Positions 44,521 to 60,646 of a DNA stretch of 64,000 bases are shown here, in pieces; within the stretch, counting starts at the first letter, position 1; each line of letters opens with the position of its first letter. A program made the translations under genes and the position numbers. Source of the DNA: Ecdyonurus torrentis (Eukaryota > Arthropoda > Insecta > Ephemeroptera > Heptageniidae). Where the stretch lies: assembly GCA_949318235.1 (NCBI GenBank), contig OX439133.1:21761447-21825446 (forward strand), given 5' to 3'. The notes beneath the pieces are model-generated. The model was not told where the DNA came from. It saw nothing but the letters and a program-made list of their open reading frames with translations, and made no database searches.

Positions 44521-47500
44521 TGACATTTGAATACTGTATACCTACAGTATTTTATTATAGTTTATCGTCATTTTATTACACCAGAAAACAGAATTTACGA
44601 GCATTGTAGGTTGTAGGCCTATGAAATTTCAAAATCTCGTTATCAAAATTATGTTATACACTATTTAAACATAAACATACCTGGATTTATTTTGGTCCAA
44701 AGTACCAGTAATTAAATAAATAAACAATACGTTAATATTAAATAAATATACCAGTTCCAGTGGCAATTTTTTTTTCTTTTTTAATTAGCTTACTACCACT
44801 ACTCCCCTTAATATTTAAATATAAGATTTTAATGCAAATAATACCACAGTATATCATTAAAAAATTACCCATAAAAAAAGGAAGCGTGCCATATATGGAT
44901 AAACAGGAAAGAGATCGTATAAAGCCGCAGCTTATACACACACATATAAGTTGACTAACAGTATAATGTATATAATATAAGGGGGAGGAGGTTGTTGATA
45001 ACACAACTTCTTTGTTATCAAAATTACAACTAGTAATGTCAGTGGTCTTGACATCAGCACTCGTTTTATACTATAGAGTTATTATACAATGTGTTCCATA
45101 TAAGATAATGCAATATTATTTTAATTAGCTTCAATGTTTTTTACTTGTGAATATTTTTTAATATAGCCATATTGGGGGTGCATGCGCATGACGTCATATT
45201 GAATACGCTTCGACACCATACTGGAGCAATGAATAATATTGCTCATTAACAGAGAACAAACGTAATTTTTAGCTATCTTCTTTGGAAAATTTGTTAATTT
45301 TTTGTTATTATTTTTCTCGAATACTTGAAAACCTATCAGCATCAATGCTCTCAAAAATACTATACTTTATATAGTATTTTTAAAATTGGTAAAATGTGTG
45401 CAGATTTAATCATACCAGCCAATATTATTTAGTGGTCAAATATGGCGTCAACTTTAACATGAATAATGCAACCATCCTATGTAAAAATGTATCTGTATAG
45501 TAATGCGGTATTTGTTTGCTCTAACTGCAGTTTCTCATAAATCGTAGCTTGGTCTTGCAATGCTATATAATAGATATAGAAAATTGCGGGTCCCCTGCCA
45601 ATTTCCTGCGCGGTATTTGATGCACGTCACCATTGGTTACAAGCATTATTACTAAATCCTGTGATTAAATTAAGTCCATGATAATTTAATATACATTATA
45701 TTATATAGGTCGAATACACACTAATAATTTATATTACTTATAAATATACGTTATCTATATTAAATAAAATGCAAATAAAATTATATGCAAACACAAACTG
45801 TGTTTTAGAGTTATTATTTCAATGCTGTTTACATTATTTCTACCATTATTTTTATTGTTCTGTTTGCATATTTTTTGTTATTATTTTTTTCAAGTTCTTT
45901 CTGGCTATATAAAATTTTAAACATCTATTTAGTGAAAATAAATTAATAACTTTATTCTATAATGGAGACCGAGACGCACTTTGAATTACGTTCGCAGTAA
46001 TTGGACATGGCAGTTATGGTTTTCAAACTATAATAACTTTTTTTAATTCATATTTCAAATTTATATGCAAATAGTTTTTTATACAGTACTTACAATATTA
46101 GTCCAGCTTTTTATACGTATAATAACATTTTTAATTTGACTACTATATATTATTTACTTTTTAATTACTCACAAGTCAAATTTAGATACAAATATTTTAT
46201 TACAAGCAATATTCAACATTAATATGCTTTTTATTACTATTGCATTTTATACATATATTTTTTATTTTTTTATTATTATTTTAAAACTTATATCATTATA
46301 TTCTTTAGTACCAATTTATATTGTTCTATTCTTGTATGTCCTTGTAAATTAAGTAAGAAAATAAAAAAAATGTTAAGATTTAAGTATTTAAAATCTATTT
46401 ATAAACACAATTACGAAAACAAACAATAAGTTGCATAGATGAGATAATAGAAAAACAACAAAGAAAAAAAAGTTATGTAATTAAATTCAATGTTAAAAAT
46501 ATTCATATCAAGACAATGTTATAACACACACACATACACACAAATTTTTAGCACAAAAACCTTGTCATAGTTTTAAAACCAGAACAAACTTTAAAAAAAA
46601 AAGTTTTTCTTATCAGCGCTTACATGTTTTTTGCATAATATTTACTCCAAAATTTTGTATGGCATTGATAGCTTTTTTAAAATCACATTTTTTAGTGTCA
46701 CAGTATATTATTACACTTTTTTTTTTCTTCTTAAACAATATTATTTTTGTTTATTTAATTTAAAGGTACACGCATGCATGTTAACACGATTGCGATAACT
46801 GATAATATTTGTACCATTTAAAATACAGCGTGTGTTTTTCTCATAAGAATAACATTGTAAATTTAGTACAAGTTTTTGAATGGTTATATCTATTATATTA
46901 TTTAGAGTTTATCGGTTTAAAAAATCCTTAAAAAATTTCTATGGCTTAAAACACGTAAAAGTATATGTCTAGTATTTCTCATATTTAAATTTCTCCAATC
47001 GGTGGAGTGGTTTTCTCAAAAATCGGAAAAAAAAAAAAAAAAAAAAATTAAAGAAAGAAAGAAAAAGAAAGAAAGTGTTTTTCCCCATAAGCGTAATGTT
47101 AATTTAGGGGACACTTATATAGCTTTCCCCTCGTTTCCCCGCGCGCTAAACCGATAACCTATAATAATATACTGGCACCAAAAATATCAAAAATTATATT
47201 TTCTTTTATACTTTTTTGGAATAAAGACGATTATTTATTTATTTATTATTATGTAATATACTAGTGCTATATAGCTGATTTTTAGCAATGAATTATATTC
47301 GCGTAACAAAATAATTCAATTTGTTTATACAACGTAATATTTAAGCAAATTAAAATAATTATTATGCAGTATAATTAAAAAGTAAATTATGTTGTTATTT
47401 GAATAATTAATGTTGCTGAAAATCAGATAGCTATTATTATTACACATTCACTTAAATCTGTGTGCCTTATTTAATACAACATTATATTATTATAGAAACT

Positions 47501-48521
47501 TATAGGGTGTATGCATCCATGATAAAGTCGACGCTATGTTAGGGCCACTCAATAACATGGGCAGCATAGGAAAATGATTCATTTTGCTAGTTTAAAAATA
47601 CCAAGCAATCTTTTTGAGAGAATTGATGATGTTATTAGGTTGAGTTCTCAAGTATGTGAAAAAAAAATAATTACAAAAAATTAACTGATTTCCCAAAGAA
47701 AATAGACAAAAATGAAGTTTGTCCTGTGCTGACCAATGTTATTAATTACTCCCAGTATCACCACCAAGCGCATTAAATATGACATCATACACCCTACAAA
47801 ATAATAAAAAATACAAGTTATTAGCACTATATGCCATACAATAAATTTTAACTTCACAATGTCATTACATTAAATTTGACGAAAAAATAATTTAACCTAC
47901 TGAAGCTGTGAATCTCTATAATGGATCATTTTGAAGTAAGATATTTATAATATTTTAATACACTTGGTTTCGAAAGTCTTTAATCGCACGATAATGTCGC
48001 ATTGATCAATCATCATTAAATGGTTGTAAGCAAACGATGTTAGACTCATTTGAGATTTTAGCATTTTATATAAAAATAAAAATTAATATTTATAAACAAT
48101 ATTTTATTTAAAAACTGTAACTTTTTCGTAATATAAAAACAATAATTATATATAAAAAAATATATATATATTAACAAAATAATATTAATATTTTATTTGT
48201 ATATATTATTAAATTTTTTGTCACTTTTTTTTACGTATAATCTTTGAAAGCGTATAATAAGAAAAATTACAATACAAAACTGTAATATACCATTTAAATA
48301 AATTGCCATAAAATATTATGAAAAACACCTGTATTCAGTAATCATGCTCTTTTTTTGTGTATCTTATGTAACGCAGATGTTACTGCGAAACGCGTGCTAA
48401 AATTTGCAGGTGAAACCAATACAATAATAATAAAAGTGAAGAAAAAAAGAATATTAAAATAAAATTATTTTCAAAAGAAACCGATTTTTTTTTCATAATA
48501 ATTCAATTCGTTCAGCTGTTC

Positions 48522-48583
<62 letters not shown>

Positions 48584-50569
48584 TACTCCAACAAATCAGT
48601 TGCCTTTAAAAAAAATCCCAGCTACACGAAAAGTATAAATTTAAAAATTTATGCTGCATTTATGTCATGATTATTATTTATTAAATATTCTCTATTTATA
48701 CTTTGCATGTATGTATTCATGAGCTTATAGGGTGTATGCATTCATGTTAAAGTCGACGTCATATTGGATCACTCAACAACTTGGGTGGCATATAGGACAA
48801 TGACTCATTTTAGCAGTTTAAAATTAAAACTTCTTGAGCAATATTTTTGAGAGTATTGATGCCGTTAATAGGTTGAATTAGTAACTCAAGTATGTGAGAA
48901 AAATGACAAAAAAAAAAATAATAATAATTGATTTTTCAAAGAAAAAGCTAAAAACGAAGTTTGTCCTATGATATGAGCAATGTTATTCATTTCTCCAGTA
49001 TGGTGTCCAAGCGTATTAAATATGACGTCATGCGCATAAACATTGTTTAATTAGAACAGCATGACATATACATCATAATATTTATGCTATTATAACATAA
49101 TAATTATGCAGTATGGCATAGATATTATGCTGTAATGTTAAAAATATATATTGTTCTATTACGTATTTATTTTTTTCCCGTGTGTACTTAGCTTGATTAC
49201 GCAACTAATTAATATGTATAAAACAGACCTAGTTTCCTAAAACATAAATAAATTTCACTTTATAATCAAACAATGAAAACACATTAACAATGTATGCATG
49301 GTCAAACTATAAGTCAGACTGGTTCAAACATTATTGTGTGTTATGTAACGTAATATTATACTTATCAAATAATGTTACCCTAATATTAAAAGCTTTTAAG
49401 CTTTTTGTATTATAATGCATACGTATAATTTACATATTATTTTAAAATAAATAAATAAACTTTAAAATTGTACATTTATAAATTATGAAGTAAATTTTGT
49501 TGCATTTTCATGACAAACTTAAATGATTTTATTTACCTATGGACTCTGGCGTCAAAATATTGAATCAAAAATGTAAAATGAGATGGGACTATCATTCACA
49601 CATTATGTCCCTCAACTGAGGTTTAAAAAAAAAGTTAAGTGTTACTTACTTTTGAAATTAACAACGTCATGAAATACAGATACAGAGTACCATGACTACC
49701 ATGTAAGTGAACCTTGTAGCTTTTTTGGCCTCTAATAAAAACTATTTATTATTATAATTTTTTATTTTAAAGCAAGTTGCCTACTTTATAAGTTTTCTCA
49801 TCAGTTTGTAAGGGTAGAGAAGGGTTAAGGGACTTCATCAGGACCATCTTAATTTAGAAGGTGCCTGGACTTCATATGTGTATTTCATAGATTTGGTGTA
49901 CAACATGACAATGTATTATAACTCATATCTCAAGCGAGGATTTGTTTTTTTCTTTCCAAGCTCGAGATCTCTTTACGAATGCCTATATAGCAGGACCACC
50001 TAGAAGGTGCCTGCCTAGAAGGTGCACGACAAAATTTGGAAAAAAACAAACAAAGAAAATATCATTCCAAACATATTGCCCCCCCCCCCCCCTCTCTATA
50101 ATCAATATACCAATTCAAGTGTGATTGTTTTTTTAGAAAGAAAAATAATGAATAACATAGTAAGAATAAATTGAGTCTTGTAACATAAAAGAGTTTTTTA
50201 AGAAATGATTGTGACTTTTTTTTCCATCCTCATTATTCCTAGTTCGTACCTTAATTTATACGTTTTTAGTCTTATTAGTGAGTTTCATTCTTACGTATGT
50301 CTAACTGTATAAAATACAAATTGACATACAAAAAAAAAGCTTGACAAGCTCGTGCCTAGACGGCAGGTGCAAAGAATTTTGTGTGAAGACAAGCGAACCG
50401 TCTGTTTTCAAAGATATATATTTAAACTCACGCATGTGCATCACATTGTAAAAAGATAAAAATATAATATGAAAGAAAAAGAAGAAGAACTTTGTGGAGG
50501 ATGAGCTAAAATAACGTAACGACTTTTAACGACGGAACCTCAAGACAGGAAATGTTAGTGTAGCGCCAC

Positions 50570-50609
<40 letters not shown>

Positions 50610-53609
50610 GGGGGGGGGGGGTCTTCTCATTAGTGAAGATGGTTTTGAATATTATAATGACAACTTAGTTTTCAACTGTACTGTGTTTCTAAATTCACAT
50701 ATAATATATTCAACTATTAGTTATTTATTTTTAATAAGAAATAGAATTAGATTTTTTTTTTTTTTCATTCCATCTTTTTTAATGATTTCAAATTTGTATA
50801 ATCTTTAGGCAACGAAGACTTTATCGAAAAACATTTTTTTAAGTTACGATAATATATGATTCCAATGAAAATCTCCTTTACCACATGTGTAATTTCATAA
50901 TTACATTATATTAGTCATTTGAATGTGCATAAAGTTAGAAATTATAAAATTCACTATAACAAAAAGATATTATCATTGGTCCTAATTCATTCTTGATATG
51001 TAAAAGATTGCATACTCGTGTTTGTGTCACATAAACACTGTCATTTTATTACATGAACTTCATTAGATTGAGCTATAAATAATATAATAATTTTTATAAA
51101 AATCTACATTAACAAATTATATGTAAGAAAATGATAATTATATTAAAATAATTATTTATTATTATATTAATTTTGTATATTTATGTAAAATTAATTCTTT
51201 AAAATATATTTTATATTTGATGAAGAGTAATATGTTTTTCTTCTTTCCGTGAACATGAAGACGAGAAACGTACTTTGAAAAATCTTAACAACCTGTCTCC
51301 CTTCTTTTTTTATACAAATCCTTTCTTCTATCTAAAACCCTTTATTTTACAGCCGCTTTGTAAAGGCTATTAGTCCGGAACCTTAAAGGAAAAAAAACCT
51401 CGAACCGTGCATTTCATTCTAGAGTTATGAAACTTGGTACACTTGCAGATGACACCCAGCCTATGATTTCCCGGGGCTGAGCCATGCGGGATACCCAACC
51501 CTTGCACCCCTGGAGACCCCTGAAATATGCTTTATTTTTTTGTGCCTCAACTATTGCTCTCAGCAAAAAAAGTTTCGAGCAAAAGTTGTAAGGCTTACTT
51601 TTTTCTATGCCCATGAATTTTTTCAAAATCCTATGTTGCCACATTTAGCTACAATGTTGCCAAATATAGGTCACCATGCGTAAAATAGCCTTATTTCAGG
51701 GGTTTTCGTTTAAAATATTCAGTTTATGCTTGATATTTTGTTGCAGGATGCATTTTAACTAACATTAGTGTTATATTGTAACAATTAATGGATTAAATTT
51801 AATTAGTTGAATAGAAATAAAAAATAAAAATAATTTTAACTGTTTTAATAGTGCATTTGGTTATATACGTTAAAACCGCATAAATAGGCTTTCACAGACT
51901 GCTGTGCTGTAAACGTGCACGTAACACTAGAATATTTTAACTGTTGAAACATAGTAGCTAACATGTTAAGGAACAAAACTGGGGGCTGAGCCATCCTTAG
52001 GGGTCAACCCTGAGACCCTGAAAAAATCGCAAAGTAGGTACATTTGACAAAAAAGTTAGATTATTTTATCCATTTCAGTGATTTTTACTGAATTAGGCGT
52101 GAGAAAAGGGCACAAAGGGTTGACCCTTGATAAGGGTTTAACCTCTTAATAATTTTAAAAGTATCTAATTATCAATTTATCGGGGTTGAGACCCTTCAGG
52201 GGTTTACCCTTAAAGACCCTGGTGACCTTAAAATAGACTGTTTATTGATAATATGATATATGAAAATAATCAAAAATAAAGAATATTAAGTCAAAAAAAT
52301 AATCCTTAAAAGGGTCTTTGCTCTCATAAATTGTGTCCATCACTCCAAGGATGCTAAGACACCCTCGTAAGGGTGCACATTTTAATTTTCAATTAAGTAA
52401 TTTTAATTATTTTCATATATCATATTATCTATAAACAGTCCATTTTAAGGTCACCAGGGTCTTTAAGGGTAAACCCCTGAAGGGTCTCAACCCCGATAAA
52501 TTGATAATTAAATACTTTTAAAATTATTAAGAGGTTAAACCCTTATCAAGGGTCAACCCTTTGTGCCCTTTTCTCACGCCTAATTCAGTAAAAATCACTG
52601 AAATGGCTAAAATAATCTAACTTTTTTGTCAAATGTACCTACTTTGCGATTTTTTCAGGGTCTCAGGGTTGACCCCTAAGGATGGCTCAGCCCCCAGTTT
52701 TGTTCCTTAACATGTTAGCTACTATGTTTCAACAGTTAAAATATTCTAGTGTTACGTGCACGTTTACAGCACAGCAGTCTGTGAAAGCCTATTTATGCGG
52801 TTTTAACGTATATAACCAAATGCACTATTAAAACAGTTAAAATTATTTTTATTTTTTATTTCTATTCAACTAATTAAATTTAATCCAATAATTGTTACAA
52901 TATAACACTAATGTTAGTTAAAATGCATCCTGCAACAAAATATCAAGCATAAACTGAATATTTTAAACGAAAACCCCTGAAATAAGGCTATTTTACGCAT
53001 GGTGACCTATATTTGGCAACATTGTAGCTAAATGTGGCAACATAGGATTTTGAAAAAATTCATGGGCATAGAAAAAAGTAAGCCTTACAACTTTTGCTTG
53101 AAACTTTTTTTGCTGAGAGCAATAGTTGAGGCACAAAAAAATAAAGCATATTTCAGGGGTCTCCAGGGGTGCAAGGGTTGGGTATCCCGCATGGCTCAGC
53201 CCCGGGAAATCATAGGCTGGGTGTCATCTGCAAGTGTACCAAGTTTCATAACTCTAGAATGAAATGCACTATTCAATCCTTTACATTCCGTACTATATAG
53301 GCAACTTCTAAGGTACAGGTAAAGCCTATAATCCTATACTTTAAAATGTAAATGACAACTTTAATAAAATAAAAAGAGGTAAAAGAATTAGAGTACAATA
53401 AGATCATAAACTTAAAATGTACAGTTTTGTTTGACAACCATTGAAAAAAATTATGTAAATAATACTTTTTTTCTATTTTTCAAGTGCTTTACTGTATTGT
53501 CAATATATTGGAAATTTTTTTTTTGAAAGGCTTTTTGAGAAAAATAAGATAATAAAATGGATAGCTGTATAATATTTTAAATATAGAAAACTTAATGGCA
53601 GAGAGAGAG

Positions 53610-53645
<36 letters not shown>

Positions 53646-54495
53646 TTGTTCCTCAATTCCTATAATACTAGACCCCTAGGGGTCTTTCAAGATTCAATGC
53701 TAGATTTTTTTTTTTTTTAATAATCTTATGATTAATTAATGTACATAATATAACAATATATTTTGCTATAGTATTTTTCTTATTATTTATTTCCTGGTCA
53801 AATCTCGTGCTATTATGTAACTTTTGTTTTATATACAGTATCATTATATAGTAATAATAATTTTGTAATGAATATAGCACTATTATTTTCGACAGTAAAA
53901 TATTTATTGAAAAATATATCTATATTAAATTAAATTTACTAAAAAGTTAATATACTTCTCCAAATGAATACTTTATCAATTTTAAATGAAACAGATACAA
54001 AATTACCTCATTTTTTTTCTCCTTTACAACATTTTAAAATGTGCCAGAAATAATAATAACAAAATTTAATTGGCCTCGTTCAACAAATTTTTATTTCTGA
54101 AAAATTACAAAATAAAAATAATATTTAAAAAAAAATATTTATTTTATTTTAAAATTTATATTAAATTCAAAAAAAAAAAAATGTTGTTCATTTTTTGATG
54201 TAAAAATGTAAGTTTAAAATAATAACCACAAAATTTAATAAAAATATCTTGAGAAATATCTCACGAAATTTATTAAATTTAACCTTTCAATAATAATGAA
54301 TATTACCACAAATATAATTTTTTAAAGAACCGCAAAATATATATAAAAAAACAACTCTAAACTTTAATTTTTGCTTTATCATAAATGCTTTTACATTTTT
54401 ACAGAAGAATGTACACAATATTATGATTGTTGTTTATTTTGTTTGATTTTAGGTAAATGAAGAAATCGAGTCATGATGTCATGATGAGGTAAGGA

Positions 54496-54552
<57 letters not shown>

Positions 54553-56237
54553 AAATGAAAAGAATTTCTCGTATAATACAAAATTATATACACTTCCTAA
54601 TTAATCTCTAAAAGAAATAAACTATCCTCAGTAACTTAAACAATAATAAAAAAATAAAATAATGAATCATCATTATTACTATATAAAAAAAGTTTTATAT
54701 ACCAAGTTATAGTGAGATAAAGGTGTGTCTTTATTAAACACACTATACGTAACAGGTGGGTGTTGAAAAAGTTAGCGGTCCATTCTCTCTCCATGATCTC
54801 AGCTAACATTGATGACTACCCACTTCCCCAACATATACGTACAGTATATAATAAACTTATTAAGGGGAAATGATATCTTCACATTTTTTATCATAAATTG
54901 TCATCGTATTTAGAATCATTTAATAACTTATTGTATCAGCTGTCTCTGATAATAATTTTAGGGTGAGTCTTCATAGAAATATAAGGGAAATATTTTGGTT
55001 TACAAATACATACCGAAAATTATTAAAAAATTGAACTGTATTTCGACTGTGTACAAAATTTCTCATGCCCTGTCGAAATCGCAATAGCTCGTATTTGTAC
55101 TCGCCGCAGCCACAGCACTGGACGAATGTCTGAAAGATTAAGGTCCACGGAGAAAGGGTCCTCGGAAAAAAGGACTTGATTATGCTCACACGTATGGCAT
55201 GTCAAAGAGCTGCGCAGAGGACCTTCTTTCTGTATATTTCATGGGCAGTTAAAAGAACGTTGTAAATGCCCAACTAGCACCCCTTTTACCATCTTGACCT
55301 CAACAGGCGATTTTGACTATAGATATTTTGTCAGAAAAGTAAAGTAAAAATTTTTAAGGGGGCTTTCATAACCTTTATAATATTTTAATAATATTAGTCT
55401 ATTTAAAATTTAAAACCCCATAATTCTAAAATTTGGATGGTGACACTTCATACTCTTTAGATTTTTGATTCAACGGAGAACAAAATTGGGTCAAGTTAAA
55501 GACTTTTTTTTTTTTTTTTACTTCAGCTGATTTCCATTAATGTAATGACCAATCCTATACGTGACGTCATACGATGTTTGATATTAACAATCATTCTCAC
55601 CATCACAATAACACAAATACAACAATTACTGTTGGTACAGCATGAATTTGCGGTTGCAGATTTATTCATTCATTAAAAATACATATATTTTTATTATATT
55701 ACATTCTCTTTTTATTTTATATCACATGAATGTATATAGATGCTGTAAGGTAATAATATTACTTACACTGGGAATACAAAGTAGTAGAGACTATACAGTA
55801 TATTTATAGTAGTTTAAAACTGGTATACTCACTATATACTGTATAAGCATTTCGTGTATTTTGTCTCTAAAGATTCACGCAAAATCATCAAATTCTAATG
55901 CAGAACGTATACAGTACCTAAAATTATCATAAAATTATATACTATAGTATTTCAACTGTTTACTCATGTCAGGACCATGACTACCAGTGCAAATGTCACT
56001 AGTCACTACTGTGTATATTATACTTATATTAGCAAAATGAGGTAGAGAGTTTGTAGTAATTTTTACGGAGAACCCATGTGTATATTTGTAAAGTCTTTTG
56101 CATAAAATTAAAAAAAAAAAATAATAATAATAATAGAAAAAAAATCTATTGGCTTATTGATAAAACAATGCAAACAGATGGAGATTTCAATTGACGCAAA
56201 GCTCCATTTAAAAACATGTTATTTCCTTAAGCCAATT

Positions 56238-56273
<36 letters not shown>

Positions 56274-57817
56274 AAAAGACTGATGCATCATACATGCATT
56301 GACACTACAAGTTTGAATATTTAGTAAAAATACACTCGTGTTCTTTGTCACACAATCACATAGCATTTCGTATACATTACTCCTTAATTCTCTAAATATG
56401 TTTGTGTATATACGTTGTGAGTAAACATTTTGTTTTCAGAGTGTATAATAATGACCTATGGACATGCAATATATATTTTAGTGAGTCATGTATTTCTTGA
56501 TAGAAATAGAATGGTGAGAGATCTTTATACGAGACATTCTTCAGTCAGGTGTGCAGAGGACATACGATATACGTACTGATTGTATGACTCGTGAGACCGA
56601 CTCGTATTCATCATTATACGTAGATCAGTATGCTCGTATTGCATTCAGTGGACAATATATTTTTGTCACTCCTATTAAAAGGAAGGTTAAAAATGAGTCA
56701 CGTTTGTAAACTTTGTTACTTTAAGTTTTTAAAGGCAAAAATGACGTCATTTAACAACATCCCTTAGAGCAGGTATGATTAGTTTAATCATTATTTTATT
56801 TTACTGAACAAATTTTATATATTTATAATTTCATTAGGGATTATAATCTTGCAATTACAATATTTAAAAAAGTGTAGATCTGCTGATAAAACTAACGCAA
56901 TTCTCTTTATTATAGTATATAAAAAATAAAAAAGTACAACAATGAAAAGGAAAAAATAATAATAATAATATCAAGTCTTATAAATATGAATAAATCTCTT
57001 TGCTTAATTGTCAAATTATAATATTATCTCTTGATTCCCTTGCATGTTCTGCTTAAAATATACGTTTAAGATAAAATTACAATTTTTAGAGAGAGAGAGA
57101 GAGAGTAAAACTCATCAACTATAATTTGATACATCAAGGTAAAATACGTGACATTCAAAAATAAGAGTTTTTCACACGATATATTTAAAAACAAAAATAT
57201 AGTGAAGAAGCCAAAGTAAATAAACAAAAAAAGCAAAAAGTTTGTGAAATTTGATAAGTGTTTAGTGAAAGTTAGGGAAATTAGTCGTTTGTAACTATAG
57301 ATCTCATACTTATTGACTGCGTGAACAAAAAAGAATAGTAATTTACCTCTAAATTCCCGTGTGTATATATAAGAATAAGAATTCTTTTGTTATGCATTAT
57401 ATAATAATACTAACTAAGCTTCTGAAATGAAGCTATTATATTACTAATGAATATAATTAAGATCTTTTTGTTTCAATATTTGTATTAACTACAATGATAA
57501 TTATCAAAACACCTTCAAATTTAGCATAATAATAAATATTATATATAGGGTGTATGAGTATGACGCCATACTGGAGCAATGAATAACATTGCTCAGCATA
57601 GGACAAACGTCGTTTTGTTGGCTGTTTTATTTAGAAAAATAGTTTGTTTGTTTTTTCTCGCATATATACTTTGATTAATTGCTAAGTATTTTCATTCATA
57701 TAAAGAATATTATTATAATGGTATTTTTAAAATGGCAAACTGGACCATGTGATTTAGTGCTCAAATATGGCGTCAACTTTTATATAAATGCAACTACAGT
57801 AACTATATGAATAAAAA

Positions 57818-57875
<58 letters not shown>

Positions 57876-58638
57876 CGTATCCAAATGCAAGCCAATAAGT
57901 TTATATTTGTATTATTTAATGTTTTAATGATTAACTTTAATTGATCATCCTTATATTTAATCGTAAAATGAATGAAAAATAGCGAGAAGTTATTTATAAA
58001 GGAGGAACAAATATTTATTTAAATCACATATTGCATTTTAAAATTTAAGTTATATTTAAAAATGATAAAAAAAAAAGAAAAAAAAAGACTTAAGCTTGTT
58101 TCATGCTAATATTTACCATAATGCAATTTACAGGATTCATGTATATACCTTGCCATTAGTATAGTAATTGTAATTAATAATTATCTATCTTATAATAAGT
58201 TTCTAATTTTGAAAAAAAAAATCAAGATCAAAATCATAAAAATCATGCAGAATCAATATAAAAATTCATTTTTCGCAATAAATTTTTTTTTATATTAGAA
58301 TGTTAAACAAATAACTTCCTGAAATTCTGTACTTTCAAATTTCCTTCCTTCTTTTGTTATACAAACAATATTGTTCTTGCATGCACCCAACTAAATCTAT
58401 GAAATGAATTATCGTATTAAAAAGCAACTTCATAATATATAAAATAGCCTTGCTCAAGTATCAATGTACTATTCATTTATTAATATATTATGTATATTAA
58501 TCTTGGATACAAATTTATTATAAGGTTAAGAAGAAAAATATTTATTCCTACACACTATTTGAAGGTAAACTTCATATATATATATAGATTCCGGAGTATA
58601 TAATCATACTTTAGATTAGTATAAAATAATGTCACACC

Positions 58639-58672
<34 letters not shown>

Positions 58673-60608
58673 CCTTTCTTTTCTTTTTACGATCACTTAA
58701 GCTTTTATGCTTTTTAATTTTGATGTTTCGTTCCTAATTCCTAATCTTCTTCATAATCGTTCATAATATTCTCCACGAATCTTAAATATGCAAGTAATTC
58801 AACTGCTTTGATACTGTTTTTTAAAAATTATTAAATATATACCTTTTTTTTTTTTAAAATAAAAAATTAAAGTACTACAGTAAATAATATTATATAAAAT
58901 ACAATAATAATAAATTAATTAACTTAAAATATTATATACTATAAAATATTTTATTATATTTATTATCATACATTTCGTTCTACTAAAATAATAATAATAA
59001 TAATAAACTCATTGTCAATGCACTACTAACCTTCATTTAAAATTAAACCATTACGATTTGCATTCGAGGCCTTCACTTTTTAAGTATCTATAGGGCCAAA
59101 TGTTGGCAACTTAAACCATAATAAAAAAAAAAAGATCTGCTTGTTAATATTCATAGAATAGAATCACTATACTGTATAAATTTCATATTCTTTTGCTGGA
59201 ATATAAAGTTTCCCTATATCTCTCTCTTTTATCCACTGAATAAAGCATAATATATCTAATAATATAATGATACAAATAGTAAATTCACTTAATAAAAGTG
59301 TCAACAAAAAATTAAATAACTGTTGAATCTATTTAAGGATTGAATTTTAAGTTTTTAGTACATTATACATTTCAATGTTCAAGTGTTTTAATTATATGAT
59401 AAAAGATGTGTAATTCAAAATTTATCCCCTCGCTCCTTTACTTTTGAGTATTATTTGGTAACGATCGATAAAATGATAAAATTCAAAAGGTATGTATGGA
59501 AGTGAAATTAAAAAGTTGCAATTCAAATTTCTGAATAATTAATAACCCAAAATTTAAAAATATTACAAGTTCATATATTTAAGTTGGACTAAAAAAAAAA
59601 AAAAAAAAGTTTTACATTTCGTTAAGTCAAATCTATCTTATTTGATGACATTTTTAATGACAATAAATTAAAATTTTAATAAAGAAACAAAATATAATAG
59701 CATAAACTTATACCATAAAAAAGTCCTCAACTTTACTCAATTTCTTTCAAATAAAAAAATGTATGAATATTCACCAGGACCATCTTAATAGAAGGTGCCT
59801 GATATTCACTGATACAGCAGCTTGTATCATAAAATTATAATAATCTTGATTTAATTTTACAATATTGTAGCCATAATAAATATGTAAAAAAAAAAAAAAA
59901 AATACTTCCCGATCAACATATTGATTAGAAAGAAATTTAAATGAAAAAAACACCATAATAATATATATAAAACAGGTATATGATATTATAGTAATAAAAA
60001 AAAGAGTTTAGAAGGATGTGCTACACTTTAAAATTCGTGACTGAAAAAAAAAAAAAAATCCCCTCCTAATGTAGATAAAAATATATATAATATCAAAGCA
60101 TTTTTTTTTTATAATGGGTGTGTCGGTGTGGATAATATGCGGTCATAAATGAAATTGCCCATGCTAAAATCATATCTTTTTTTTATTTTTATATAATACC
60201 ACTGGTATTCGAATAATATAATTATGCAAAAAGGTATTTTATTATTAACAGTAGTAGTTTTTTTTAAAGATGTACAGTTAGTTCTAAAATTATTCATTTT
60301 TCTGCGTACATTTTCTAAGCTATTGCACGATTTTTTTATTAATTGATTCAAGTATATGAGTTCAAAGCATTGTTACATTATCAAGGCTGTTTTACATTTT
60401 TGAAATAGCATTTAACTTGTGATTTTTTTATTTTATTTTATTATTTTTTGCTATATAATATGCCCCTGCTATGCTATATATTTTTTAAGCTATTTCTATT
60501 TTAAAGGTGGTTCCCAAAGGAATTACGAATAATTGATTTCAATCCATGGAAGTTATAGTTATAAATTATAATATAATCATAAATTTAATACTTCCGTTGC
60601 ATATGCTA

Positions 60609-60646
<38 letters not shown>

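Noticed and set aside
51414..53262. Mirrored 76-codon frames in the rhotekin intron palindrome
   Set aside because: Identical only because the arms are inverted copies; no start context, domain or codon signal.
54971..55205. Possible coding first exon of rhotekin
   Set aside because: The donor-like site gives the wrong phase in the open frame and a stop in the frame that would fit; kept only as a low-interest finding.
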